DNA of 50,341 nt from Acinetobacter lwoffii (GCF_002321025.1 NZ_DCLL01000031.1:119325-169665), one strand, 5' to 3'. Positions 16,271 to 25,771 are shown, numbered from the stretch's first letter. A program made the numbers and translations. The notes: a model not told the origin generated them from the letters alone.

Positions 16271-19200
16271 TTAACCTTTAGTTAGGTCTTGCAAACGATA
16301 TACATCCATCGGCAATTTAATTGCTAAAGCTTGGCATACTGCATCTGCACCATTCAATGTAGTTGTGTTATACACTTTACCTTGAAGTGCTGAACGACGG
16401 ATCGAGAATGAGTCTTCTTGTGCCTTTTTGCCTTCAGTCGTGTTAATCACAAGGTGGATTTCGCCGTTTTTGATACGGTCTACAATGTTAGGACGACCTT
16501 CAGTCACTTTATTGACACGTTCACATTCAAGACCAGCATCGCTAATCACTTTAAATGTACCATCAGTTGCAAGAATCTTGAAGCCTAGGTCAATCAATTG
16601 TTTTGCGATACCCGCCGCACGTGGTTTATCTGAGTCACGTACAGAGATAAATGCGTGTTTTACTTCGCCTTCAGTTGGAAGACCTGGTAAACGCTCGTTT
16701 GCACCTAAAACAGCTTTATAGAACGCTTCACCAAATGTTTTACCAACGCCCATCACTTCGCCAGTCGATTTCATCTCAGGGCCAAGGATTGGGTCAACAC
16801 CAGGGAATTTGTTGAACGGGAACACGGCTTCTTTGACAGAGAAGTGCTCAGGAATAATCTCTGATGTAAAGCCTTGAGACTCAAGAGATTGACCCGCCAT
16901 ACAACGTGCAGCAACTTTCGCTAAAGATTCACCGATACACTTAGAAACGAATGGCACAGTACGAGACGCACGTGGGTTCACTTCCAGAATGTAAACGTCT
17001 TCACCTTTAACCGCAAACTGAACGTTCATCAAACCGATTACGCCAAGCTCTTTTGCCATTGCAACGGTTTGACGACGCATTTCGTCCTGAATCTCTTTAG
17101 AGAGAGAGTAAGGAGGAATCGAACATGCTGAGTCACCTGAGTGAATACCCGCTTGTTCAATGTGCTGCATGATGCCGCCAATCACCACGTCTTTACCGTC
17201 AGATACGCAGTCTACGTCAACTTCGATCGCATCATCTAAGAAACGGTCAAGAAGAACAGGCGCTTCGTTTGATGCTTGAACTGCATCACGTAAGTAGCGT
17301 TTAAGTTCTTCATCGTTGTACACGATTTCCATCGCACGACCACCAAGCACGTAAGAAGGACGTACCACAAGTGGATAGCCGACTTTAGATGCTTCTGCCA
17401 TACCTTCTTCAGCAGATTTTACAATGCTGTTGTTCGGTTGACGAAGTTGCAGACGTTGAATCATTTGTTGGAAACGTTCACGGTCTTCTGCGCGGTCAAT
17501 CGCATCAGGCGATGTACCGATAATTGGTGCACCAGCTTCTTCTAAAGCACGCGCCAATTTCAAAGGTGTTTGACCACCGTACTGAACGATAATGCCTTTA
17601 GGCTTCTCGATACGCACGATTTCTAAAACGTCTTCTAAAGTGATCGGTTCGAAGTACAAACGATCTGAAGTGTCGTAATCCGTAGAAACAGTTTCAGGGT
17701 TACAGTTCACCATGATGGTTTCATAACCGTCTTCACGCATAGCCAGGGCAGCGTGTACACAGCAGTAATCGAACTCGATCCCTTGACCAATACGGTTAGG
17801 ACCACCACCGATCACCATGATCTTGTCTTTCGCAGACGGATTGGCTTCACATTCTTCATCGTAAGTTGAGTACATGTAGGCTGTATCAGATTCGAATTCT
17901 GCAGCACATGTATCTACACGTTTGTAAACTGGCGTTACGCCCAGGTTCCAACGATGTTTACGGAATTGCTTTTGTGAAATGCCCATCAAGTCGGCAATGC
18001 GAAGATCTGATAAACCTTTACGTTTGAACCCACGGATGTTGTCCGCATTCAAATCACCAAAACCTAAAGTTTTGATTTGGTTTTCAGTTTTGATGATGTC
18101 TTCGATTTGAATCAAGAACCAGCGGTCAATGTTCGTTGCAGCGAATACTTCGTCTAAAGTAAAGCCGTGACGGAATGCATCGCCCACGTACCAGATACGC
18201 TCTGGACCTGGCACTTTAAGTTCTTGCAAGATTTTGTCGCGCGCGCCTTCAGCACTCACTTCAATTTTTTCGTCAAAACCAGAAGCACCCACTTCAAGAC
18301 CACGAAGGGCTTTTTGTACAGATTCCTGGAAGTTACGACCAATCGCCATTACTTCACCGACAGATTTCATCTGAGTTGTAAGCGTTGCGTCAGCTTGTGG
18401 GAATTTCTCGAAGTTGAAACGAGGAATCTTAGTAACTACGTAGTCAATTGCAGGTTCAAACGATGCAGGTGTTGTACCGCCAGTGATGTCGTTTTTCAAC
18501 TCATCAAGCGTGTAACCAACCGCTAATTTCGCAGCGATTTTTGCAATTGGGAAACCAGTTGCTTTAGAGGCAAGGGCAGATGAACGTGATACACGTGGGT
18601 TCATCTCGATCACAACCATACGACCCGTATTTGGACAAATACCGAACTGTACGTTAGAACCACCTGTTTCTACGCCAATTTCACGTAGTACAGCTAAAGA
18701 TGCGTTACGTAGAAGTTGGAATTCTTTGTCTGTCAATGTTTGCGCAGGAGCAACAGTGATTGAGTCACCAGTGTGTACGCCCATTGGGTCAAAGTTTTCA
18801 ATCGTACATACGATGATACAGTTGTCGTTTTTGTCACGAACAACTTCCATCTCGTACTCTTTCCAACCAATTAAAGATTCATCGATCAATAATTGTTTAG
18901 TCGGAGAAAGATCGAAACCGCGTTCACAAATTTCGATGAATTCTTCTTTGTTGTAAGCGATACCGCCACCAGAACCACCCATGGTGAATGATGGACGGAT
19001 AATCACTGGGAAGCCGAAACGTGCTTGAATTTCTAAAGCATGTTCCATTGACTCAGCAACGTCAGCTTTTGGACATTCAAGACCAATTTTACGCATTGCC
19101 TGGTCAAACAGTTTGCGGTCTTCAGCTTTTTCAATCGCTTCTTTGGTTGCACCGATTAATTCAACATTGAATTTTTCTAAAATGCCGTGCTCATCGAGGG

Positions 19201-19501
19201 CAAGGGCACAGTTCAATGCAGTTTGACCACCCATGGTCGGAAGAACAGCGTCTGGGCGTTCTTTCTCAATAATTGCTGCAACAGTTTGCCAAGTAATTGG
19301 CTCAATGTAAGTTGCATCCGCCATGGTTGGGTCGGTCATGATGGTCGCTGGGTTCGAGTTGACCAAAATAACGCGGTAACCTTCTTCACGAAGGGCTTTA
19401 CATGCTTGAGCACCTGAGTAGTCAAACTCACATGCTTGACCGATGACAATCGGACCAGCACCAATAATCAAGATGCTTTTAATGTCAGTACGTTTAGCCA
19501 T
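16271..19501 (-). CDS. carB: Carbamoyl-phosphate synthase large subunit
   Basis: Makes carbamoyl phosphate from bicarbonate, ammonia and two ATP, for arginine and pyrimidine synthesis. At 1076 aa it has full length. Two duplicated ATP-grasp halves are visible (PGGSGGG-type loop FTMGGSGGGIAYN in the first, YVLGGRAMEIVYN in the second). The Asn/Glu metal motifs MNPRVSRSSALASKATG and VNPRASRTVPFVSKCIG are present. The C-terminal MGS-like allosteric domain starts at about 940 (HAFISVRDSDKPRAAGIAKQL). Codon choice is strongly biased, as expected of a highly expressed gene. It follows carA by 13 bases. Confidence 0.98.
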   Translation of the reverse strand: MAKRTDIKSILIIGAGPIVIGQACEFDYSGAQACKALREEGYRVILVNSNPATIMTDPTMADATYIEPITWQTVAAIIEKERPDAVLPTMGGQTALNCALALDEHGILEKFNVELIGATKEAIEKAEDRKLFDQAMRKIGLECPKADVAESMEHALEIQARFGFPVIIRPSFTMGGSGGGIAYNKEEFIEICERGFDLSPTKQLLIDESLIGWKEYEMEVVRDKNDNCIIVCTIENFDPMGVHTGDSITVAPAQTLTDKEFQLLRNASLAVLREIGVETGGSNVQFGICPNTGRMVVIEMNPRVSRSSALASKATGFPIAKIAAKLAVGYTLDELKNDITGGTTPASFEPAIDYVVTKIPRFNFEKFPQADATLTTQMKSVGEVMAIGRNFQESVQKALRGLEVGASGFDEKIEVSAEGARDKILQELKVPGPERIWYVGDAFRHGFTLDEVFAATNIDRWFLIQIEDIIKTENQIKTLGFGDLNADNIRGFKRKGLSDLRIADLMGISQKQFRKHRWNLGVTPVYKRVDTCAAEFESDTAYMYSTYDEECEANPSAKDKIMVIGGGPNRIGQGIEFDYCCVHAALAMREDGYETIMVNCNPETVSTDYDTSDRLYFEPITLEDVLEIVRIEKPKGIIVQYGGQTPLKLARALEEAGAPIIGTSPDAIDRAEDRERFQQMIQRLQLRQPNNSIVKSAEEGMAEASKVGYPLVVRPSYVLGGRAMEIVYNDEELKRYLRDAVQASNEAPVLLDRFLDDAIEVDVDCVSDGKDVVIGGIMQHIEQAGIHSGDSACSIPPYSLSKEIQDEMRRQTVAMAKELGVIGLMNVQFAVKGEDVYILEVNPRASRTVPFVSKCIGESLAKVAARCMAGQSLESQGFTSEIIPEHFSVKEAVFPFNKFPGVDPILGPEMKSTGEVMGVGKTFGEAFYKAVLGANERLPGLPTEGEVKHAFISVRDSDKPRAAGIAKQLIDLGFKILATDGTFKVISDAGLECERVNKVTEGRPNIVDRIKNGEIHLVINTTEGKKAQEDSFSIRRSALQGKVYNTTTLNGADAVCQALAIKLPMDVYRLQDLTKG

Positions 19502-19514
19502 GATGCTTCCTTAA

Positions 19515-20654
19515 TTACTTCTTAGATGCTTCGATAAGTTCGATGAAATGATCGAACAATGGTGCGCAGTCATGTGGACCCGGGCTGGCTTCAGGGTGAC
19601 CCTGGAAGCTGAACGCAGGTTTGTCTGTACGATGAATACCTTGGTTGGTGCCATCAAACAGTGAGCGATGCGTTACACGCAACACATCAGGCAGATTGCT
19701 TTCATCGACTGCGAAGCCATGGTTTTGAGAAGTAATCATCACTGTACCATTATCTAGATTTTGTACAGGATGGTTAGCACCGTGGTGGCCGTGAGGCATT
19801 TTTAAAGTTTTAGCACCACTTGCAAGCGCAAGAATCTGGTGACCCAGACAGATACCAAATACTGGAATTTCAGTAGTTTCTACAATTGTTTTTACAGCTT
19901 CAATTGCGTAGTCACATGCAGCCGGATCGCCAGGACCGTTCGATAAGAACACGCCATCTGGATTCAGTGCAAGTACATCAGCAGCAGGAGTTTGCGCCGG
20001 CACAACAGTCAGTTTACAACCGCGGTCTGCGAGCATACGTAAGATGTTGGTTTTGACACCGTAATCGTATGCAACAACATGGAATTTAGCTTCTGGTTGA
20101 GAGAAACCTTTGCCTAATGTCCAAGAGCCTTCAGTCCATTCAAAACCTTCAGGGTCGCAACATTCTTTTGCCAGGTCTAAACCGTTTAAACCACCAAATG
20201 CACGTGCTTTTTCAAGCGCTTCAGCTTCAGTGATATTTTCGCCAGCAAGGATACAGCCATTTTGCGCACCTTTGTCACGTAAGATACGTGTCAATTTACG
20301 CGTGTCGATATCCGCAATTGCCACAACATTGTGTTGTACCAAATATTCAGCTAATGATTGGGTTGAACGGAAGTTACTGTGCAGTAAAGGCAGGTCACGA
20401 ATGATCAATCCGTTCGCCCAAACCTTATGAATACGACCTGATTCAGCGTCTTCTTCATTGCAGCCTGTGTTACCGATATGTGGGTAAGTCAGTGTCACAA
20501 GTTGCTGTGCATAACTCGGGTCAGTCAAAATTTCTTGATAGCCAGTCATGGCAGTGTTGAAAACGACTTCACCAGTCGTACTACCCGATGCGCCAATCGA
20601 AGTACCTTTAAAGATAGTTCCGTCGGCAAGGGCTAAAATTGCTGGGGTGCTCAA
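19515..20654 (-). CDS. carA: Carbamoyl-phosphate synthase small subunit (glutaminase)
   Basis: Class I glutamine amidotransferase subunit supplying ammonia to CarB. 379 aa. The nucleophile is Cys269 in FGICLGHQILALASG (same number as E. coli). The partner His/Glu are in QGHPEASPGPHD, and SQNHGFAVD is also present. The start is a TTG at 20654 with AGGAG seven bases upstream; no nearby in-frame ATG is seen. A rare start codon plus a structured leader (20681-20748) suggests control at initiation or elongation. It is co-transcribed with carB. Confidence 0.97.
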   Translation of the reverse strand: MSTPAILALADGTIFKGTSIGASGSTTGEVVFNTAMTGYQEILTDPSYAQQLVTLTYPHIGNTGCNEEDAESGRIHKVWANGLIIRDLPLLHSNFRSTQSLAEYLVQHNVVAIADIDTRKLTRILRDKGAQNGCILAGENITEAEALEKARAFGGLNGLDLAKECCDPEGFEWTEGSWTLGKGFSQPEAKFHVVAYDYGVKTNILRMLADRGCKLTVVPAQTPAADVLALNPDGVFLSNGPGDPAACDYAIEAVKTIVETTEIPVFGICLGHQILALASGAKTLKMPHGHHGANHPVQNLDNGTVMITSQNHGFAVDESNLPDVLRVTHRSLFDGTNQGIHRTDKPAFSFQGHPEASPGPHDCAPLFDHFIELIEASKK

Positions 20655-20680
20655 ACCAAAGCTCCTGAAATTTAGGCTGT

Positions 20681-20748
20681 AAAAAAGCGAGAAGACGAAA
20701 AAAAAGGAAGGCTATTTTTTAAACCTACCCTCCTATGTCTGCTCGCTT
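20681..20748 (-). promoter_or_regulatory. carAB leader with nested terminator-like hairpins (putative attenuator)
   Basis: In the carAB transcript an inner hairpin (AGGAGGG with GCCTTCCT) is followed by U8. The whole is enclosed by an outer stem AAGCGAGCAGAC with GTCTTCTCGCTT (11 of 12 pair), followed by U6. It begins about 7 bases after the predicted transcription start and ends 27 bases before the carA start codon. Both stems look like intrinsic terminators. No leader peptide start was found. Regulation by attenuation is inference. Confidence 0.55.
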
Positions 20749-20762
20749 GAACTTAACACGGC

Positions 20763-20792
20763 ATTATACGCAGAACGACCCCTAAAGTCCAA
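20763..20792 (-). promoter_or_regulatory. carAB sigma70-type promoter
   Basis: On the minus strand: TTGGAC (20792-20787), 18-bp spacer, perfect TATAAT (20768-20763). The predicted start lies near 20755. Confidence 0.78.
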
Positions 20793-20962
20793 CGGCTTTG
20801 CAGCGAAAGTATGAGATAAATGGCTTGCTTTTTGCATGGAAGTCTGTTTTGTAAGCAATGTGAAAAAATGTAAGCAATTAATAATTGTCAGACAAATCAA
20901 ATCTTAATTTTTATCAAATCTACTAATATAGCTTAGTCGATATAACAATAGGAACAAGACAA

Positions 20963-21451
20963 ATGGCTACAGCACCTAAATCTACTACATCTAAAAAAAT
21001 CACTCCGAGCGTGGTCACTGAAACTGCCGAGAAGCTTGAAAAAGTAGCAGTCGAGGCTAAAGATCAGGCAATTGAAACCATCGAGGAAAGTAAGGAAAAG
21101 CTTGAAGTTGAAGCCAAACAGTTAAGCGATACTGTGCAGGAACAATTGCGTCAATTTAAGCAGGAGGTGTTACAGCGTATTGATACTTTGAAGGAGCAGA
21201 TTTTCGGTTCGCAGAAAGAATTAACCGAATTGAAAAGCTTTATCAAGACAGAATTCAACGCTGTCGTTGAAGACCTATCCAATCTGGGTAAAGAGCTGAA
21301 AGAAGATGTCAGTCAGATTTCGACCAAGCATAAGGAACATCTGACCGATACTTTTAAACGTTCTAAGGACAGTACCATTGAAGTACTGAAAAAAGTCAAA
21401 CCCGTGGTGAAAACAGAGAGCTCAGACAAAAGTCCTGAGCTGAAAAGTTAG
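20963..21451 (+). CDS. Lys/Glu-rich coiled-coil protein, function unknown
   Basis: Protein of 162 aa, almost wholly charged and predicted helical. Heptad-like patterning runs from about residue 20 to 145 (EKLEKVAVEAKDQAIETIEE, EELTELKSFIKTEFN-like stretches). A Ser/Thr/Lys-rich head and a Lys/Ser-rich tail flank it. There is no signal peptide and no membrane segment. The composition resembles apolipoprotein-like, phasin-like or LEA-like amphipathic helices, but no family is firmly recognised. The start has AATAGGAACAAG upstream. It is followed 102 bases later by a small membrane protein gene on the same strand. A structural or surface-coating role is a guess. Confidence 0.8.
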   Translation: MATAPKSTTSKKITPSVVTETAEKLEKVAVEAKDQAIETIEESKEKLEVEAKQLSDTVQEQLRQFKQEVLQRIDTLKEQIFGSQKELTELKSFIKTEFNAVVEDLSNLGKELKEDVSQISTKHKEHLTDTFKRSKDSTIEVLKKVKPVVKTESSDKSPELKS

Positions 21452-21553
21452 GCTGCGCTGAAAGGCCGCTATTTAAAAAGGAGAACAATCAAATGTTTTC
21501 CTTTGTCTTTATGCAGCAAAACGGACTCACAATAACAATTAAAGGGGGTCACG

Positions 21554-21775
21554 ATGCAACAGCATTTTGTAGGTGTATTTATTTTACTGATATTGATCAT
21601 GCTACTGAATCTGGAAAGCGGATTGGGACGCATACTTTATCTGGGTGTAATCGTATTATGTCTGGGAGTACTGGGACTGGTGTTTGGGACCATTCTTCTG
21701 ATGATCATTACTTTTGCTTTTATTCTTTATGCTGCTGTGAAATCCATTCAGGAACAGCATCATCTGCATCATTAA
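21554..21775 (+). CDS. Small two-TM membrane protein, function unknown
   Basis: Protein of 73 aa with two or three hydrophobic segments (FVGVFILLILIMLL at 5-18 and LYLGVIVLCLGVLGLVF, LLMIITFAFILYAAV further on) and a His-rich tail (EQHHLHH). It starts at ATG 21554 with AAGGGGG five to six bases upstream. A second, stronger Shine-Dalgarno (AAGGAG) 61 bases earlier would start an overlapping reading frame in another phase; see the findings. It may be co-transcribed with the coiled-coil gene. No family is recognised. Confidence 0.7.
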   Translation: MQQHFVGVFILLILIMLLNLESGLGRILYLGVIVLCLGVLGLVFGTILLMIITFAFILYAAVKSIQEQHHLHH

Positions 21776-21845
21776 AATATGAACGTTGAAAACGATAAAA
21801 AATCTAAAATAATTACATAGGGGATCAGTCATTGTTGAGCGATAA

Positions 21846-21879
21846 ACAAAAACGTGAGACTTAAAGTCTCACGTTTTAT
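21846..21879. terminator. Bidirectional intrinsic terminator
   Basis: AAAACGTGAGAC-ttaaa-GTCTCACGTTTT, a 12-bp perfect stem including the A and T flanks, between the small membrane protein gene and the convergent DOMON-like gene. Confidence 0.88.
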
Positions 21880-21923
21880 TCGCCTGTTACACTTTAAATA
21901 GCTGATGCACAGCGTCAATCTAT

Positions 21924-22463
21924 TTAAAACACATGCAACCAGTCACGTTTATTATGAAAATCTGCCTGAGGACTACTATGCTGCATGGCATAGTATTGAT
22001 CACCTTGCGAGGTTTTTAAAACAGCAGATAAACCCAGGAACAAGTTTTCCCATTTCAGTTTATGTATTGCCATAAAATCAGTCAGATCTACACTGACATT
22101 AAGACCATAATGCGTACGTTTGAGCTGGTTCAGCTCAATATCATCCGCAGCTTGCGGTGGCATATCCTCAGGATAACGGTATTCTTCGAATTGATAAGCC
22201 TGCCAGGCCTGAGAAGGGGAAAGATTAATCTCACGATAAAAATCTTCGCCCTGAACCCCAATAAAAATTTCAAAGCAGGTCTGTTCCCACAGGAAATCCT
22301 GACGGGGATGTGCCGTCACCATGTTGGGCCATAGGATGTACTGATTGGGATCACGGATCCAGAAGCCCACATTTAAATTGTATGGGCCTTGCTGTTCAAT
22401 GGCGGCAACCAGAGAGATGGCCTGAAAACGGCGATCAAATGCGCTAAGTTCGTAACTTGCCAT
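21924..22463 (-). CDS. DOMON-like domain protein
   Basis: Cytoplasmic protein of 179 aa without signal peptide. The pattern LNVGFWIRDPNQYILWP, then FLWEQTCFEIFIG, FYREINLSPSQAWQAYQFEEYR and a final LGLSAVLKT resembles the DOMON-like/carbohydrate-binding beta-sandwich family often annotated near murB or yhbY in gammaproteobacteria. DOMON folds bind heme or sugars; the ligand here is unknown. It lies 11 bases downstream of yhbY and is probably co-transcribed. Confidence 0.75.
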   Translation of the reverse strand: MASYELSAFDRRFQAISLVAAIEQQGPYNLNVGFWIRDPNQYILWPNMVTAHPRQDFLWEQTCFEIFIGVQGEDFYREINLSPSQAWQAYQFEEYRYPEDMPPQAADDIELNQLKRTHYGLNVSVDLTDFMAIHKLKWENLFLGLSAVLKTSQGDQYYAMQHSSPQADFHNKRDWLHVF

Positions 22464-22474
22464 AAGTCCTGTAC

Positions 22475-22798
22475 TTAGTTAGACAAATGAGCGAAACGGA
22501 CAAGGTTGGACAATTTTTGGTTTTGTTTGGCAGCTTTCTTGTAAAGCAGCGCAATTTTACCAATAGTTTGAACCACTTCAGCACCAGTCGCTTCTGAAAT
22601 TTCAGCAATCAGCGCTGCACGCGCTTCGCGATCTTCAGCCACGATTTTAACTTTAATCAGTTCGTGGTCGTTTAAAGCACGCGCCAATTCTTCGATGACA
22701 TTTTCAGTCAGGCCTTTGTCACCCAGCATAACCACCGGGTTTAAAGCATGTCCGATTTGACGTAAACGCTTACGTTCCTGAATAGATAAAGACGCCAT
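22475..22798 (-). CDS. yhbY: CRM-domain RNA-binding protein YhbY
   Basis: Small (107 aa) RNA-binding protein of the CRM/YhbY family, associated with pre-50S ribosomal particles in E. coli. Visible features are RKRLRQIGHALNPVVMLGDKGLTENVIEEL and the GxxG-type loop region, with LIKVKI and VQTIGKIALLYKK. It is divergent from rlmE, the standard yhbY-rlmE-ftsH arrangement. Confidence 0.94.
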   Translation of the reverse strand: MASLSIQERKRLRQIGHALNPVVMLGDKGLTENVIEELARALNDHELIKVKIVAEDREARAALIAEISEATGAEVVQTIGKIALLYKKAAKQNQKLSNLVRFAHLSN

Positions 22799-22993
22799 GA
22801 GAGATAACCTGAATTTTAAAACGGCTTAGTATAGCAAAAGCAAAAAACAAACGCTGTAAATTATCAGGAAATAATCATTTCCAATATCTCTTCATAAGGA
22901 GCAAAACTCCTCGATTTAGATACACATGTATACTGCAAAATAAGTCTTTTTCACGTACAATTAGTAATTAGACATTTTTTTATTTAGAGAGTT

Positions 22994-23644
22994 ATGGCTA
23001 CACGCATTACCAACCAAAAGTTATCTAAAAGTAGTCGTGATTGGATGAGAGAGCATTTAGACGATCCTTATGTGAAAAAGGCACAAAAGGACGGCTATCG
23101 TGCGCGTGCAGCATATAAGCTCTTGGAGATGCAGGAAAAATATAAAATCATTAAACCTGGCATGACCGTGGTCGACTTGGGTGCAGCCCCCGGCAGCTGG
23201 TCACAGATTGCCGGTAAGCTTGTGGGTGACAATGGTTTATTGATTGCATCAGATATTTTGCCGATGGATGCTTTACCGGATGTAACTTTCCTGCAAGGTG
23301 ACTTCCGTGAAGAAGAAGTGTTCCAGAAATTGCTAGAAATTTTAGATGGACGTACTGTAGACCTTGTAATTTCGGATATGGCCCCCAATACATCAGGTAA
23401 TAAGGCTGTAGATCAACCGCGTCAGATTTACTTGTGTGAACTTGCACTGGATTTTGCCAATAAGGTGCTAGGCCCTAAAGGTCAATTTGTGGTAAAAGTT
23501 TTCCAAGGTTCAGGTTTTGACGAATTCCGTAAGCAAGTGGTTGATAGTTTTGATGTTCTGAAAACATCTAAACCTTTGGCATCACGTGCTCGCTCCAAGG
23601 AAGTTTTCCTGATCGGGCAGGGACGTAAGAAGGCTTTAAAATAA
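22994..23644 (+). CDS. rlmE: 23S rRNA 2'-O-ribose methyltransferase RlmE (FtsJ/RrmJ)
   Basis: SAM-dependent methylation of U2552 in the ribosomal A loop. 216 aa. The K-D-K-E catalytic set is seen as the Lys in DGYRARAAYKLLEM, the Asp in VISDMAPNTSG, the Lys in FVVKVFQG and a C-terminal Glu in RSKEVFLIG. The SAM site is VVDLGAAPGSWSQ. It sits 100 bases upstream of ftsH, the conserved heat-shock pair. Confidence 0.97.
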   Translation: MATRITNQKLSKSSRDWMREHLDDPYVKKAQKDGYRARAAYKLLEMQEKYKIIKPGMTVVDLGAAPGSWSQIAGKLVGDNGLLIASDILPMDALPDVTFLQGDFREEEVFQKLLEILDGRTVDLVISDMAPNTSGNKAVDQPRQIYLCELALDFANKVLGPKGQFVVKVFQGSGFDEFRKQVVDSFDVLKTSKPLASRARSKEVFLIGQGRKKALK

Positions 23645-23743
23645 GTCTACTTGCCAAGTCGTTAAAAATTGTGCATTTTGTACGTTTTCAGATAATTGTA
23701 AGTTGATTTACAGCTTAAGTATTAAGGTCACCCTGAACAGGGC

Positions 23744-25666
23744 ATGATCAAATTAGATTGGAATGGGAATAAAGCTTTGAGCGATCTTTTTAAGAATGCC
23801 GTATTGTGGCTCGTGATACTGGGTGTGCTGGTGTTAATCTTCAGCAACGTCAGTGACCGCAATCAACCGACTACAATGAACTACTCAGAGTTTGTTGCCG
23901 CGGTCAATGCTGGCCAAATTAAACAAGTTGTGATTGACGGCGAAAGAATCCGTGGCGAAAAATCGAACGGTTCAGAGTTTGAAAGTATCCGTCCGGCAGT
24001 TCAGGATCCTGAACTGATGCCAAGCCTGATTAAAAATAATGTTGTGGTTGAAGGTGAAGCACCACAACGTCAAGGCTTGCTCATGCAGTTGCTTATTGCA
24101 AGTTTCCCTGTACTTTTAATCATTTTGTTATTCATGTTCTTTATGCGCAACATGGGTGGCGGTGCAGGTGGTAAAAACGGCCCAATGAGTTTTGGTAAAT
24201 CTAAAGCCAAAATGCTGTCTGAAGACCAGATTAAAGTCACTTTCACTGATGTGGCTGGTTGTGACGAAGCCAAGCAAGAAGTCGTTGAAATCGTAGATTT
24301 CCTGAAAGATCCAACCAAATTTAAACGTCTGGGTGCGAGTATTCCACGTGGTGTGTTAATGGTGGGTCCTCCAGGTACGGGTAAAACCTTACTTGCCAAA
24401 GCCATTGCCGGTGAAGCGAAAGTTCCATTCTTTAGTATTTCAGGTTCTGACTTCGTTGAGATGTTTGTCGGTGTCGGTGCATCCCGTGTACGTGACATGT
24501 TCGAACAGGCAAAACGTCATGCGCCATGTATCATCTTTATTGATGAGATTGATGCAGTCGGTCGTCATCGTGGTTCAGGTACTGGTGGTGGTCACGATGA
24601 ACGTGAACAGACACTGAACCAGATGCTGGTTGAAATGGACGGCTTTGAGGGCAATGAAGGCATTATCGTGATTGCTGCAACCAACCGTGCAGATGTACTG
24701 GATAAAGCACTTCTTCGTCCAGGCCGTTTTGACCGTCAAGTTGTGGTTGGTTTGCCAGACATTAAAGGTCGTGAACAAATCCTGAATGTACATTTGAAAA
24801 AATTGCCTTCAGTGACAGGTGTGGATGTTAAAGTTCTTGCACGTGGTACACCGGGCTTCTCGGGTGCGCAATTAGCAAACCTGGTGAATGAAGCTGCTTT
24901 ATTTGCTGCACGCCGTAACAAAAACACCGTCGATATGCATGACTTTGAAGATGCAAAAGACAAGCTGTATATGGGTCCTGAGCGTAAATCGATGGTACTT
25001 CGTGATGAAGAGCGTCGTGCCACGGCTTATCATGAAGCAGGGCATGCGATTGTTGCTGAAAGCTTGCCAGGTACAGATCCTGTGCATAAGGTGACAATCA
25101 TGCCACGTGGCTGGGCTTTAGGTGTTACCTGGCAGCTGCCTGAATTTGACCAGACCAGCCATTACAAAGACAAAATGTTGAATGAACTTTCGATTTTGTT
25201 TGGTGGCCGTATTGCTGAAGAAGTCTTCATTAACCAGATGTCGACCGGCGCTTCAAATGACTTCGAACGTGCAACCAAAATGGCACGTGCGATGGTGACC
25301 AAATATGGTATGTCGGACAAACTCGGTGTCATGGTCTATGAAGAAGATGCACAGCAATCTTTCATGGGCAGTATTGGTAGCCGCAGTGTTTCGGAAACCA
25401 CACAACTAGAAGTCGATCGTGAAATTCGTCGAATTCTAGATGAGCAATATAAAATCGCACGCGATATCTTGGAAAGCAAAAAAGATATTGCCCATGCGAT
25501 GGTGAAAGCCTTGATGGAATGGGAAACCATTGATCGTGATCAAATCCGTGACATCATGGAAGGTCGTGAGCCTCAGCCACCAAAAGTCTATGTTGCAGAT
25601 AATCCTGTGATTGATGTAACCCCAGATGATGGTCCGTTGACTCCTCCGCCATTGCCAGCGAACTAA
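23744..25666 (+). CDS. ftsH: ATP-dependent zinc metalloprotease FtsH
   Basis: Membrane-anchored AAA+ protease that degrades unassembled membrane proteins and regulators (LpxC and sigma32 in E. coli). 640 aa. Two TM segments (about 18-35 and 105-127) flank a periplasmic domain. Walker A is GPPGTGKT, Walker B is CIIFIDEIDAVG, and the SRH region is ATNRADVLDKALLRPGRFDR. The zinc site is HEAGH with the distal Asp region. The tail is Pro-rich (PLTPPPLPAN). A UUCG-type terminator follows. Confidence 0.98.
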   Translation: MIKLDWNGNKALSDLFKNAVLWLVILGVLVLIFSNVSDRNQPTTMNYSEFVAAVNAGQIKQVVIDGERIRGEKSNGSEFESIRPAVQDPELMPSLIKNNVVVEGEAPQRQGLLMQLLIASFPVLLIILLFMFFMRNMGGGAGGKNGPMSFGKSKAKMLSEDQIKVTFTDVAGCDEAKQEVVEIVDFLKDPTKFKRLGASIPRGVLMVGPPGTGKTLLAKAIAGEAKVPFFSISGSDFVEMFVGVGASRVRDMFEQAKRHAPCIIFIDEIDAVGRHRGSGTGGGHDEREQTLNQMLVEMDGFEGNEGIIVIAATNRADVLDKALLRPGRFDRQVVVGLPDIKGREQILNVHLKKLPSVTGVDVKVLARGTPGFSGAQLANLVNEAALFAARRNKNTVDMHDFEDAKDKLYMGPERKSMVLRDEERRATAYHEAGHAIVAESLPGTDPVHKVTIMPRGWALGVTWQLPEFDQTSHYKDKMLNELSILFGGRIAEEVFINQMSTGASNDFERATKMARAMVTKYGMSDKLGVMVYEEDAQQSFMGSIGSRSVSETTQLEVDREIRRILDEQYKIARDILESKKDIAHAMVKALMEWETIDRDQIRDIMEGREPQPPKVYVADNPVIDVTPDDGPLTPPPLPAN

Positions 25667-25673
25667 GCTCAAT

Positions 25674-25700
25674 AAAAAAACCGCCTTCGGGTGGTTTTTT
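25674..25700 (+). terminator. Intrinsic terminator after ftsH
   Basis: A7, then CCGCC-ttcg-GGTGG (UUCG tetraloop, one G:T pair), then T6. Confidence 0.85.
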
Positions 25701-25771
25701 ATGCTTGTCATTTTTGTCATATCTTTTTGAGTGTTATATTGAGCGATTAAAAATGAATAAGAAAAACAAAA

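Noticed and set aside
21493..21789. 98-aa reading frame with a strong AAGGAG ribosome binding site
   Set aside because: It overlaps the hydrophobic 73-aa gene in another phase and encodes a Cys/His/Ser-rich sequence with no protein-like pattern. Kept only as a possible leader in the findings.
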